A DNA stretch of 8,612 nucleotides. Origin: Verrucomicrobiales bacterium (GTDB lineage Bacteria > Verrucomicrobiota > Verrucomicrobiia > Verrucomicrobiales > DEV007). The notes under the pieces were generated by a model. It did not search any database. It was not told the origin of the DNA and saw only the letters and a program-made list of their open reading frames with translations. The position numbers and the translations under genes were made by a program. Shown here piece after piece: positions 1-6,960 of this stretch (position 1 is the first letter of the stretch; each line of letters starts with the position of its first letter). The stretch is taken from NCBI GenBank assembly GCA_013911195.1, contig JACETS010000110.1, forward strand, positions 1 to 8,612. The letters are read 5' to 3'.

Positions 1-642
1 GGGGTGCTCATATGATCGAGCACCCATTGGCCTCAGATCTTCTTTATGATGTTGAGCGCACCAAGCTGTGAGTTTTCCATTTACTCTTATCTGACATTTA
101 ATGATGCATTGAACGCCAAGATCAAAACGTTCTTTGCAAATTCTACGATATTTTTCTGTGGCGAATTTATAATCGTTATCTTTATGAACCTCTCCTAGAA
201 ATGTCATAATGCCAATCATCGTTCCATCATTGAAAGTAATGTGTTCAGAATATCCCTTGGCATTAGGTCTTTGAGGCCAGCCGCCGTTTGGATATTGGCA
301 TTTTAATATACATTGTAAACCTTTGTTGAATGCTTTTTTGTAAGCATTATTTTTTGTTGCATTGTACGCTTTTGCTAAAAGTCTTAGTTCATTTAAGCTT
401 GCAGAATTATCGAATGTTCCTTGGAGTTCTGATTTTAAACCATCATACTTATATTCTGTAGTGTTGATGTTTTTAGGCCAGATTCCATTTACATCCTGAA
501 AAGAAAGTATGTTCGACAGTTTGTGTTTTGCCTCGGTAGATTGAAACCATTGAGCTGGTTTTGTAATTAAATTCTTAAGTGAATTGGCTGATAAAATATT
601 TATTGATAGGCCAAACCAAGCAATTAAGAGTAAAGATTTCAT
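1..642 (-). CDS. Pectate lyase, polysaccharide lyase family 10 (C-terminus cut by window edge)
   Basis: This is a secreted lyase that cleaves polygalacturonate (the pectin backbone) by beta-elimination, usually with calcium. Translation from the ATG at 642 gives 214 residues with no stop before the edge. Residues 1-19 are a signal peptide (MKSLLLIAWFGLSINILSA). Family PL10 motifs follow in order: a GIWPKN segment (53-58), TFDNSA (76-81), QYPNGGWPQ (116-124), GYSEHITFND (130-139), LTAWCAQH (191-198) and ARSYEHP (208-214). From memory of Cellvibrio Pel10A, Asp78, Asp139 and Arg209 match Asp389, Asp451 and the catalytic base Arg524. The spacings (61 and 70 residues) are close to that enzyme's 62 and 73. 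The catalytic core is roughly 330 residues, so about a third lies outside the window. The start codon directly abuts the TAA of the upstream gene (643-645), which suggests translational coupling. One family-typical Asp after CAQH is His here (CAQHH). Confidence 0.92.
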   Translation of the reverse strand, partial: MKSLLLIAWFGLSINILSANSLKNLITKPAQWFQSTEAKHKLSNILSFQDVNGIWPKNINTTEYKYDGLKSELQGTFDNSASLNELRLLAKAYNATKNNAYKKAFNKGLQCILKCQYPNGGWPQRPNAKGYSEHITFNDGTMIGIMTFLGEVHKDNDYKFATEKYRRICKERFDLGVQCIIKCQIRVNGKLTAWCAQHHKEDLRPMGARSYEHP

Positions 643-1926
643 TTATTCTTGGACAATTGAAATTGTGTGTAATTGTCTAGACTTACCATCATCAGAAAGA
701 GCGGGTATCATAATTTGATTGTTATTCCTGTTCCATGTGGGTGAGGGATCTTGCCTGAGATCTCCAGATATCCATTTCCCAATTTCAAACCCTTTACTTC
801 TAAGGTGAAATTTATTTTTTAAATTATAAATAACGTAAAAATTTTTCTTCTGTTTTTTATTTTTATATCCATTTACTAACCATTCGCCATTAGGTGATAA
901 TGCTATGTCTCCTTCGGGGTCAGGAAAAATTTCTGGAGTTCCGAGAGAGTCAACAATTATTTGTTTTTCCGTGTCATAAACGATTTGTAGCTTTCCGCTT
1001 CTTCCAATCATTTTTTTGTCATAACTCCATTCGGGGTGTCCACCTATATGTTGGTTAAGAAGCTTAAGGTTTGAACCATCAGAATTCATTACAAAGGGTT
1101 GATTGATTTTAGTTCCCTTTTTATTTCCACTCCATCCAGCTCTCGCAAAGAAGAAAATTCTATCGTCTTCGCGATTCCATAAGGTGTGATTAATGAACAA
1201 TGATGGTATTTTTTTAGGGTCATGTTTTTTTGATAGCTTTGACGCTAGTGTTTTAAAGGATACTAGTAAATTTTTGTTTCCAGTGGAGACATCCACCTTG
1301 AAGATACCATCATTTGCAGGGTGCTTGGAATTTACTGTCCAATCGCGTGCTTCTTTATAACCAGTAACTGGTCTTAAACGTGCCATTCGGGCATAGTTTA
1401 TTCCAAGAAAATTCCCTCCCTTTTGTGCGACTCCACCATTGCCAATTGGCGAATCCGTATATCGATACTCCTTTATTCTAATTCCATTTTCACCCTCACT
1501 TATATCGAAAAGAACACAAAATATTTCACCTGACTCTTTGTCACGATCATTAAAGAAGAATTGAGTGTCTGGAGATTTTGGATTCCAATAAAACATGGTG
1601 CCTTGTTGAGGGTTCCATGCACAGGTTTCATCTAGCTTTCTAATGGAGTAGTTCTGATGAGTATCAATTAAAATGATGTCCGCAGGATCATCGGGGCCAG
1701 GCATGCGGTCTTGAAATTTGGTTCTCAGCGCAAGTATATATCGCCCGTTGCCGTTCCAAGGAATATTCTGAACGTGACCAATATATCCGAAAAAATGATT
1801 AGCTGGTCCAGATGTAATTTTTTTGTATTCTAGTTTGAATTTTTTATTTGGGTTTGAACTAAGCGTTCCTGAAAATAACCCAATGATTCCAATAAATATT
1901 AATATGGCTAATAAAGATTTCGGCAT
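643..1926 (-). CDS. Secreted TolB-like beta-propeller protein, distantly oligogalacturonate lyase-like
   Basis: The protein has 427 residues from the ATG at 1926. A TTG at 1941 would add five residues, but it lies inside the ribokinase gene and would put MLYST before the signal peptide, so I prefer the ATG four bases after the ribokinase stop. Residues 1-19 are a hydrophobic export signal (MPKSLLAILIFIGIIGLFS). The rest repeats propeller-blade patterns: WNPQQGTMFYWNP (104-116), NHTLWNREDDRIFFFAR (246-262), NSDGSN (281-286), GGHPEWS (295-301), LSPNGEWLVNG (343-353) and DPSPTWNRNNNQ (393-404). I recognise the type from Planctomycetes and Verrucomicrobia, where it usually has no assigned function. 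The NSDGSN-to-HPEW and PSPTWN segments recall PL22 oligogalacturonate lyases, but the HPH metal ligands expected near 393-395 read Asp-Pro-Ser. Its place between a sugar kinase and a pectate lyase suggests binding or processing of pectin fragments. Lyase activity is doubtful. Confidence 0.75.
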   Translation of the reverse strand: MPKSLLAILIFIGIIGLFSGTLSSNPNKKFKLEYKKITSGPANHFFGYIGHVQNIPWNGNGRYILALRTKFQDRMPGPDDPADIILIDTHQNYSIRKLDETCAWNPQQGTMFYWNPKSPDTQFFFNDRDKESGEIFCVLFDISEGENGIRIKEYRYTDSPIGNGGVAQKGGNFLGINYARMARLRPVTGYKEARDWTVNSKHPANDGIFKVDVSTGNKNLLVSFKTLASKLSKKHDPKKIPSLFINHTLWNREDDRIFFFARAGWSGNKKGTKINQPFVMNSDGSNLKLLNQHIGGHPEWSYDKKMIGRSGKLQIVYDTEKQIIVDSLGTPEIFPDPEGDIALSPNGEWLVNGYKNKKQKKNFYVIYNLKNKFHLRSKGFEIGKWISGDLRQDPSPTWNRNNNQIMIPALSDDGKSRQLHTISIVQE

Positions 1927-1930
1927 AGTA

Positions 1931-2827
1931 CTATATAACAAATGATTCTATTTCCTCTTTAGTGGGTATAGCTCCTTGAGCGCCAGGTTTTGTAACGGAG
2001 ATTGATGCAGCTATACCTGCATACCGGATAGAATCACTTATCGATTTCTTATTCGATAATGCAGTTGCAAAAGTTCCCGCAAAAGTATCGCCAGCGCCTA
2101 CAGTATCAATGGCCTTAACTTTTGGAGGTTGGAACTGTTTTATTGGCCCTGAAGAGTTTTTGAAAATTATAGGGCCGTCTCCTTGAGTTATTATGACAGA
2201 GTCGAGTTCAAATTTATCAAATATATCTATACTTTTTAGAGGATCCTTCTCCCCGCTTAATTGTTCAGCTTCTACCTTATTTAGTATTAAAATATTGCTT
2301 GGGAAATTGTTAACATCGAAGCAAGGCTCTAAAGGTGATGGATTCATTATAATTGTGAGCCCATATTTGTTTCCGATTTCGCAAGCGTATTGAACGGTTT
2401 CTTTTGGAACTTCTTGTTGAAGGAGCATTATCTTAGAGGCCTTGATTAGATTAATACTCTTTTCGATATGATTTCTCTTTAAATTTTGATTCGCTCCTGA
2501 ATTTACTACAATTGAGTTTTCCCCTGAGTCTTCGACAGTAATAAAGGCTGATCCAGTTTCATGATTTTGACTGGTTATCAAAAAGCTTGAATCAATACCC
2601 ATTTGTTCAAGGTGCCTTTTATAGCGATCGCCTTCTGAATCTGATCCAACACAACCAATAAGATTAACCTTCCCTCCAGCAACATGAGCGGCAAGGGCTT
2701 GATTAGCGCCTTTGCCTCCGTAAGAAATCAAAGATGATTTAGCAAAAGTGGTCTCACCACGCTCAGGTAATTTTTGAACGTAAATTGTGTTGTCGATAAT
2801 TAGAGAACCGATGACAATAACTGACAT
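1931..2827 (-). CDS. rbsK: Ribokinase (PfkB family)
   Basis: This cytoplasmic kinase uses ATP to convert D-ribose to ribose 5-phosphate. Its 298 residues are the normal family length. The first PfkB signature is GGKGANQA (37-44). The second is DTVGAGDTFAG (241-251), with Asp247 as the catalytic base. NKVE (183-186) is the NxxE motif for metal and phosphate, and TKPGAQGAIP (279-288) is the usual C-terminal signature. Compared from memory with E. coli RbsK, the ribose contacts Asp16, Gly41-Gly42-Lys43, Asn46, Glu143 and Asp255 appear as Asp12, Gly37-Gly38-Lys39, Asn42, Glu139 and Asp247. This favours ribose (or deoxyribose) over 2-keto-3-deoxygluconate. The ATG at 2827 has AAAGG immediately before it, too close for a standard ribosome site. 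The gene follows the lipoprotein by 20 bases and precedes the propeller gene by 4, so it is probably co-transcribed with the pectinase genes. Confidence 0.92.
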   Translation of the reverse strand: MSVIVIGSLIIDNTIYVQKLPERGETTFAKSSLISYGGKGANQALAAHVAGGKVNLIGCVGSDSEGDRYKRHLEQMGIDSSFLITSQNHETGSAFITVEDSGENSIVVNSGANQNLKRNHIEKSINLIKASKIMLLQQEVPKETVQYACEIGNKYGLTIIMNPSPLEPCFDVNNFPSNILILNKVEAEQLSGEKDPLKSIDIFDKFELDSVIITQGDGPIIFKNSSGPIKQFQPPKVKAIDTVGAGDTFAGTFATALSNKKSISDSIRYAGIAASISVTKPGAQGAIPTKEEIESFVI

Positions 2828-2847
2828 CCTTTACAGATGCTTAAAAA

Positions 2848-3594
2848 TCAGTTTTCGAGTTCTGATTCGTCAATACCGTATTTTTCAAAAAGCTCTTCCA
2901 TGTTGTCACCAGCGACCTCTAAGGTACTTCCCAATTCCTGCATTTCTGCACCCCAACTTCGCATTACTTCACCAAAATCTTGTCCAAAATCAGGATCTGC
3001 TTGAGACTGCTCTAAAAACCATGCGCCTATGGCTTCTCGGCCTTCTGCCATGACTTCTGTAGGAATTGGGCTGGTTTCAATATGACTTACAATGTCCCGA
3101 AGGCCAGTAGACAAAGTTTCGAACTCATTTTTTAAATCCTCGGGTAATTCGCTAGGGTCCAAGGTTGCTGCTTTCGCAGATAATTCTCTCAAGACTTCGA
3201 ATGCTAAACCAGGTGAATCTTGGCCTAGTTCCTCTAGTTCCTCTAGTTCAGACGCTAATTTGGCGACTCCACTTTCTTTCATTTGAGTCACAAAAGCTGT
3301 GACCGCGGGAGGAGTTGCTATTGGTTTTTCTTCATCAGGTTCTTCTGGTTCTTGAGGAATGGAGATTTCAGGTTGTTTGACCTCAGATGGCTTTGTGTTA
3401 GCAACTTTATTGTTTTCAGATGCTGTATCAGAAGAAGTGTTCTCAGATTTTTTTTCTTCTTCTTGAACAAGAACAGACTGTGTATTACTGGGGTTTAGAG
3501 GGGGATTTGTTGTATCCTCACTCTTTTTTTTGCAAGAAGTGAAAATAAATAAGCAGCAAGTTAAAATTGAGACGTTATATATAAAAAATTTCAT
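2848..3594 (-). CDS. Lipoprotein of unknown function with acidic linker and helical domain
   Basis: I do not recognise a family. The 248-residue protein starts with a lipoprotein signal peptide: a short hydrophobic stretch followed by FIFTSC, with Cys21 as the likely lipidated residue, then KKK. Residues 22-100 are a low-complexity linker rich in Ser, Asn, Glu and Pro (for example PQEPEEPDEEKP), as expected for a spacer from the membrane. Residues 100-248 are predicted alpha-helical and strongly acidic, with ELEELEEL near 119 and DPSELPEDL further on. I see no catalytic motif. It is the first gene after the divergent promoter region and leads the ribokinase-propeller-pectate lyase set by 20 bases. 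An AAGGA sits 12 bases before the ATG, slightly far for a ribosome site. The context would allow a surface role in sugar use, but nothing in the sequence shows it. Confidence 0.8.
   Translation of the reverse strand: MKFFIYNVSILTCCLFIFTSCKKKSEDTTNPPLNPSNTQSVLVQEEEKKSENTSSDTASENNKVANTKPSEVKQPEISIPQEPEEPDEEKPIATPPAVTAFVTQMKESGVAKLASELEELEELGQDSPGLAFEVLRELSAKAATLDPSELPEDLKNEFETLSTGLRDIVSHIETSPIPTEVMAEGREAIGAWFLEQSQADPDFGQDFGEVMRSWGAEMQELGSTLEVAGDNMEELFEKYGIDESELEN
3225..3250 (-). repeat. Short 9-base tandem repeat inside the lipoprotein gene
   Basis: The unit ctagttcct (plus strand) occurs nearly three times in a row and encodes the Leu-Glu-Glu repeats of ELEELEEL in the lipoprotein. The unit length is a multiple of three, so gain or loss of copies would keep the frame. 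Confidence 0.75.
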
Positions 3595-3622
3595 ATCCGA
3601 AGTTAATCCTTAATTAATCATT

Positions 3623-3652
3623 ATTATTATTCATTACCCAATCTTTTATCAA
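3623..3652 (-). promoter_or_regulatory. Candidate housekeeping promoter for the lipoprotein-rbsK-propeller-pectate lyase operon
   Basis: Read on the minus strand, TTGATA (3652-3647, five of six matches to TTGACA) is followed after 18 bases by AATAAT (3628-3623, five of six matches to TATAAT). Transcription would begin near 3616, within an 8-base AT palindrome (ttaattaa, 3610-3617), leaving a leader of about 22 bases before the ATG at 3594. The 148-base divergent spacer is very AT-rich, so chance matches are easy. No equally good promoter is visible for the plus-strand sigma gene. Confidence 0.4.
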
Positions 3653-3742
3653 CATCATTGCGAAATAATTAAATCTGCCGCAAATACTTAATTATCAGTA
3701 TTTTTAATAATCTCATAACACCTTTCTTTACAAAAATTCCTT

Positions 3743-4327
3743 ATGCCTCGCCCGAATGATCATGATGATCAAAAACTCCTGCAAAGAATTGCAGAAGGTG
3801 ATTCTGCGGCTTTACGTGAACTGCATGCCAAGACTGCTCGGCCACTTCACTCAATGGCGATGAAAATACTCACAAGTTCTGCAGAGGCTGAAGAAGTGAT
3901 ACAAGATGTGTTTGTGCTTGTCTGGAAAAATGCGCACAAGTTCAATTTTGAGAAGGCTAAAGTTTTTACGTGGATGGCAGTGATGATGAAAAATAGGTGT
4001 ATTGATAGAATTCGTGCCAAAAAAAGGCGAATTCCTCTGTACGAGATTGATGATTACACTGAGTCATCAATCACTGAACCTGATTCCAAAAATGCAGTTG
4101 ATATACTTAAACAAAAAGAAAAAGCTTCAATTGTACTCAAGGCGGTTCATCAACTGCCTGATCCCCAAAGAGAGGTTATAGAGCTTGTTTTTTATAAGGA
4201 AATGACTCACGTGCAGGTTGCTGAGCATCTTGATATTTCAATTGGCACCGCCAAATCAAGAATTAGATATGCCTATCAAAGGTTGAGGGAATCATTATCT
4301 AACAATGCAAATCTTGATAGAAATTAA
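3743..4327 (+). CDS. ECF-type RNA polymerase sigma factor (sigma-70 family)
   Basis: This alternative sigma factor directs RNA polymerase to a specific promoter set. Its 194 residues contain the two essential domains and lack sigma region 3, as is typical of ECF factors. Region 2 spans about 25-96. It includes EEVIQDVFVLVWKNA (50-64), the core-binding and -10 melting helix, and FTWMAVMMKNRCIDRIR (75-91), ending in a basic KKRR. Region 4 spans about 138-185, with LPDPQREVIELVFYKEMTH and the helix-turn-helix recognition segment ISIGTAKSRIRYAYQRL (165-181) for the -35 element. The ATG at 3743 has no clear Shine-Dalgarno sequence, but the reading from it fits family length. No classical membrane anti-sigma gene follows. 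Instead a soluble Cys/His-rich protein starts 62 bases downstream on the same strand and may control this factor. The SigK-like appearance is only an impression. Confidence 0.95.
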   Translation: MPRPNDHDDQKLLQRIAEGDSAALRELHAKTARPLHSMAMKILTSSAEAEEVIQDVFVLVWKNAHKFNFEKAKVFTWMAVMMKNRCIDRIRAKKRRIPLYEIDDYTESSITEPDSKNAVDILKQKEKASIVLKAVHQLPDPQREVIELVFYKEMTHVQVAEHLDISIGTAKSRIRYAYQRLRESLSNNANLDRN

Positions 4328-4389
4328 AAAATAAAAAATAACGAATCCAAAAGTTAACAATATACGTAAATTAAGATCAACTAATTAGT

Positions 4390-5163
4390 ATGGAAAATTC
4401 ACAAACTGCCAATTCAGAAGATTCGTCTAAAGAAGTGGGTATGATATCAAATGCTCACCACAAGTTTATAGTCATTGGTCCACAAACCGAAGATCTACTT
4501 AGAGAAGCGGAGTTGCTTGGCAACAATGCGGAAATTGTTTATTCTGTAGACAATGTCAATCAGTGGGATATTGAGAGTAATTCTATAGAGGCTGATTTAG
4601 TTGTCATAGAGTGTACTACTGTTTTCCCTGAGACTGTTCAGATTATTAAGGAGAAAACCAGAGCTGTGGGTGCTTCAATGGCTATTGTTATTTATCATTA
4701 CACTCAACAAACAGCCAGAGGAATGATGGCTAGAGCTAGACTAATAACCCCCTTACGTGCACCTATTGACACGCAAGATTTGAAGTACGTCTGCGAGGCT
4801 GATTTGGCAATGGCTACAATTAGAAATACTCCAATTGAAATGATTGAGTATGATGAAAATGATGAAACGACTCAACCTAGTGAGACTTCACAAATTCCAG
4901 AAAGAAAATACTCTGACAAAACTCTTAATAGGTTGTCAAAAATTTCTACAAGCATTGATTGTGAGTGTCCCCATCACATGGCTGCATTGTTAAAATCGTT
5001 AAATGCTTTCGAGGAATATTGCAAAATGTGTGAAAGTAGAAATGAGGAAGATGTTGTACTGCACTCTTTGCTTTATAGTAAAACAGCTCATGCACGATCA
5101 ATAATGGAAAATGCACTCACAGTTCTTGCTGATGTTGAAAATATTGATCTGAATGATGAGTAA
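4390..5163 (+). CDS. Putative regulator: degenerate receiver-like domain plus Cys/His-rich helical domain
   Basis: No firm family name. The 257-residue protein has no signal peptide or membrane segment, so it is cytoplasmic. Residues 24-140 alternate strand and helix like a response-regulator receiver. KFIVIG (25-30) looks like strand 1. ADLVVIEC (68-75) looks like strand 3, but with Glu74 where the phosphorylated Asp would be. LITPLRAPID (118-127) resembles the Lys-Pro region, with Arg123 in place of Lys. An acidic linker (151-175) follows. Residues 178-252 are helical and carry C191-x-C193-P-H195-H196, C211-x2-C214, His225 and His234, suggesting a metal or redox site. From memory, this two-part arrangement resembles the effector half of some MerR-type regulators, but there is no DNA-binding domain here. 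It lies 62 bases after the ECF sigma gene, so it may sense a signal and control that factor. Met18 (4441) is an alternative start. Confidence 0.75.
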   Translation: MENSQTANSEDSSKEVGMISNAHHKFIVIGPQTEDLLREAELLGNNAEIVYSVDNVNQWDIESNSIEADLVVIECTTVFPETVQIIKEKTRAVGASMAIVIYHYTQQTARGMMARARLITPLRAPIDTQDLKYVCEADLAMATIRNTPIEMIEYDENDETTQPSETSQIPERKYSDKTLNRLSKISTSIDCECPHHMAALLKSLNAFEEYCKMCESRNEEDVVLHSLLYSKTAHARSIMENALTVLADVENIDLNDE

Positions 5164-5175
5164 TTGACAGTATTA

Positions 5176-6252
5176 TTATTTTTTTAACTTGTCTTCTATC
5201 CATCTATTAGCTTCAAATTCACCTTTCTCTAAAATTAGATCGCTCCACTTTATTATGGTTTCGTGGTCTAGTTCTGATATTTGAAACACATCAGTGGCTG
5301 CAGAATCCCTGATTTCTTTTTTTTGAAGTTCTAGATGTTTTTTTGCCTGAATGATGTTCATTCCCTCGAATGGTGAAGGATCTTCATCATCCATATTATC
5401 CATGGCCATTTTTTGAATTGAAATCCCAACTAGCTCGTTAATTATTAATCCTCTTTGATTCACCAAATTTGAACCAATTTCTGCAATTAGTTTTCTAGTT
5501 TGTATTGACTGTGCTTCTAATGGAGCTTGATTTTCAGAAAGAAATTTAGAAATTTGCCTGTATTTTACAGCCATTGGAACTGGCATATTAAAGATGCTGT
5601 ATAAACTGGCGCCGGCTTCTGAATTGTTAAATTCTAGGAGGCATTTTTTTACTATAGTTGCAGTTTCTACGAAGAAATCATTAAACAAATTTTGTTTATC
5701 TGTTTCTAATAGTGTTTTTATAGATGCATCAAACTCTTCTAATTCTATTTGAATAGAGGACAATAGGTATGAGGCTACTAAATTGTCAGGTTGTAGTTCG
5801 AGAAGATTTCTCGCGAAGGCTAGTTTTTTTTCTAAGCTGATTGAATTTTCCTGAGCAAGAAGAAAGAATATATGTGGATTATTTGGGTTTAATTCTAATG
5901 CTGCATGAAAAAATGATGGGTCTTTAAGGATAATTCCTGCAGCTATCATCGTTTCTAGTTTCTCATCATTTAAAATAAGGTTTTCAAATTCATCGCGGCT
6001 AGGAATTTTAAGGTCAAATTTTTCAAAGAGTTGAGTCGCTTCATCCTCATCATCACTATTATGTATACTGATATTTTTTTGTTTAGAGATTCCTGGTATT
6101 CTGGTGGTTATTGCCTCATTTCTTACAAGGTCACTAATAGTAGTTTCACTTGGACGATTAGTTTCTCGTTTTGGAACTAATAATGAATTAAGGAATAAGA
6201 TAATTGCTAATGAACTCGTGAAAATTAATATGATTAATAAACGTTTGCTCAT
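5176..6252 (-). CDS. Membrane-anchored TPR-like protein of unknown function
   Basis: The 358-residue protein begins with MSKR and a single hydrophobic helix (about 5-26) with no lipobox cysteine, so it is probably an inner-membrane anchor with the rest outside the cytoplasm. Residues 27-100 are polar and acidic. Residues 112-182 look like two to three TPR-type helix pairs, for example DPSFFHAALELNPNNPHIFF followed by LAFARNLLELQPDNLVASYLL and LEEFDASIKTLLETD. The Asn/Asp-Pro turns before each helix pair are typical of these repeats. The remainder is helical with no motif I can name. TPR proteins usually act as protein-binding scaffolds. It is the last gene of the minus-strand set, 12 bases after the phospholipase D-like gene, with a weak GAAGAA upstream of the ATG. 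It ends 12 bases from the convergent plus-strand gene. Confidence 0.75.
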   Translation of the reverse strand: MSKRLLIILIFTSSLAIILFLNSLLVPKRETNRPSETTISDLVRNEAITTRIPGISKQKNISIHNSDDEDEATQLFEKFDLKIPSRDEFENLILNDEKLETMIAAGIILKDPSFFHAALELNPNNPHIFFLLAQENSISLEKKLAFARNLLELQPDNLVASYLLSSIQIELEEFDASIKTLLETDKQNLFNDFFVETATIVKKCLLEFNNSEAGASLYSIFNMPVPMAVKYRQISKFLSENQAPLEAQSIQTRKLIAEIGSNLVNQRGLIINELVGISIQKMAMDNMDDEDPSPFEGMNIIQAKKHLELQKKEIRDSAATDVFQISELDHETIIKWSDLILEKGEFEANRWIEDKLKK

Positions 6253-6264
6253 TTTAATTATTCT

Positions 6265-6936
6265 TCAGGACAAATCTTCCCATAATCTTTCAAATTCATT
6301 TTGAAACAGGCTGACTAGTTTTAAGTCGTTAGTTATTGAAATATTCTCGTTATTCTCTGTGCTGGCTGACCTTGTCCAATTGTAACTTCCATTGAGAAGT
6401 AATTTGTTGTCAGAGATAGCAAACTTGTGATGCATGTGTGCCGAAGTTGAATCAAAAAGGCATTCAATTCCTTTCGATTTCAAATAATCGACATCTGAAC
6501 CTCGATCTTCTGATTTTGTATTGTCTGAGATGATTCTTATTTTTATCTTTCTAGAAAAGGCATCAACGATCCTTTTTGTAATTCTATTGTCGGTTATTGT
6601 GAAAACACAGATATCAATACTTCGAGTACTTCCATCGATTAATCTGCATATTCTGTTCAAACAATCATCACCGGGGCTAAAATATGCGCTCGATTTTAAT
6701 GATGATTCTTTGGCGTAAATTAATTTAACAACATCTTCCAGCCACTCAAAAACTTCGTGGTTTTTATGAATCTTTAGGTTCTCTGATGCTAGTTTAAAAG
6801 CTTTCGCTCTAGTTAGGGCTTTTTTAGTGCGGTCGCTTTTTATCGGTTTCAATAATTCTTTTAAATCTCTACGCTCAGACCTTGCCATATTAAAGTCCTC
6901 AATCGACGACTTTAGTGCTTCATAGATCGCGTCCAT
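6265..6936 (-). CDS. Phospholipase D-like (single HKD motif) protein, possible nuclease
   Basis: A 223-residue cytoplasmic protein with no signal peptide. Residues 84-222 form one phospholipase D-type domain. SIDICVFTITDNRIT (106-120) is the characteristic strand-helix segment, IKIRIISDN (131-139) the next strand, and H169-x-K171-x4-D176 the catalytic HKD motif, followed by LLLNGSYNWT (179-188) with the conserved Gly-Ser-x-Asn. ENNEN (194-198) matches the usual acidic tail. Proteins with a single HKD, such as bacterial Nuc and mitochondrial PLD6, act as dimers and cleave DNA, RNA or phospholipids through a phosphohistidine intermediate. The length and lack of export favour a Nuc-like phosphodiesterase, but the substrate is not shown. 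The N-terminal 80 residues are charged and helical (SERRDLKELLKPIKSDRTKK) and I do not recognise them. The gene starts 24 bases after the oxidoreductase and ends 12 bases before the TPR gene. Confidence 0.9.
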   Translation of the reverse strand: MDAIYEALKSSIEDFNMARSERRDLKELLKPIKSDRTKKALTRAKAFKLASENLKIHKNHEVFEWLEDVVKLIYAKESSLKSSAYFSPGDDCLNRICRLIDGSTRSIDICVFTITDNRITKRIVDAFSRKIKIRIISDNTKSEDRGSDVDYLKSKGIECLFDSTSAHMHHKFAISDNKLLLNGSYNWTRSASTENNENISITNDLKLVSLFQNEFERLWEDLS

Positions 6937-6960
6937 AAAATTTAGAGCTGGCTAAAACAT

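Noticed and set aside
1931..2827. 2-keto-3-deoxygluconate kinase, suggested by the pectinase context
   Set aside because: The GGKGANQA signature and the recalled ribose-contact residues fit ribokinase better.
2193..3498. Plus-strand open frames at 2193-2393, 2787-3053, 3092-3286 and 3283-3498
   Set aside because: They lie antisense to the ribokinase and lipoprotein genes, which have clear family motifs or a lipobox. Their products are low-complexity with no recognisable domain.
3653..3742. Promoter for the sigma factor gene, including an ECF-type self-promoter
   Set aside because: TTGCGA at 3658 has no acceptable -10 partner. Other AT-rich boxes score poorly or have wrong spacing, so none is called.
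5150..5185. Possible terminator between the convergent genes, from the T-rich run after 5171
   Set aside because: A T-tract is present, but I could not find a convincing GC-containing stem in front of it.
6104..6718. Plus-strand open frames at 6104-6304 and 6521-6718
   Set aside because: They are antisense to the TPR-like and phospholipase D-like genes, and no motif supports them.
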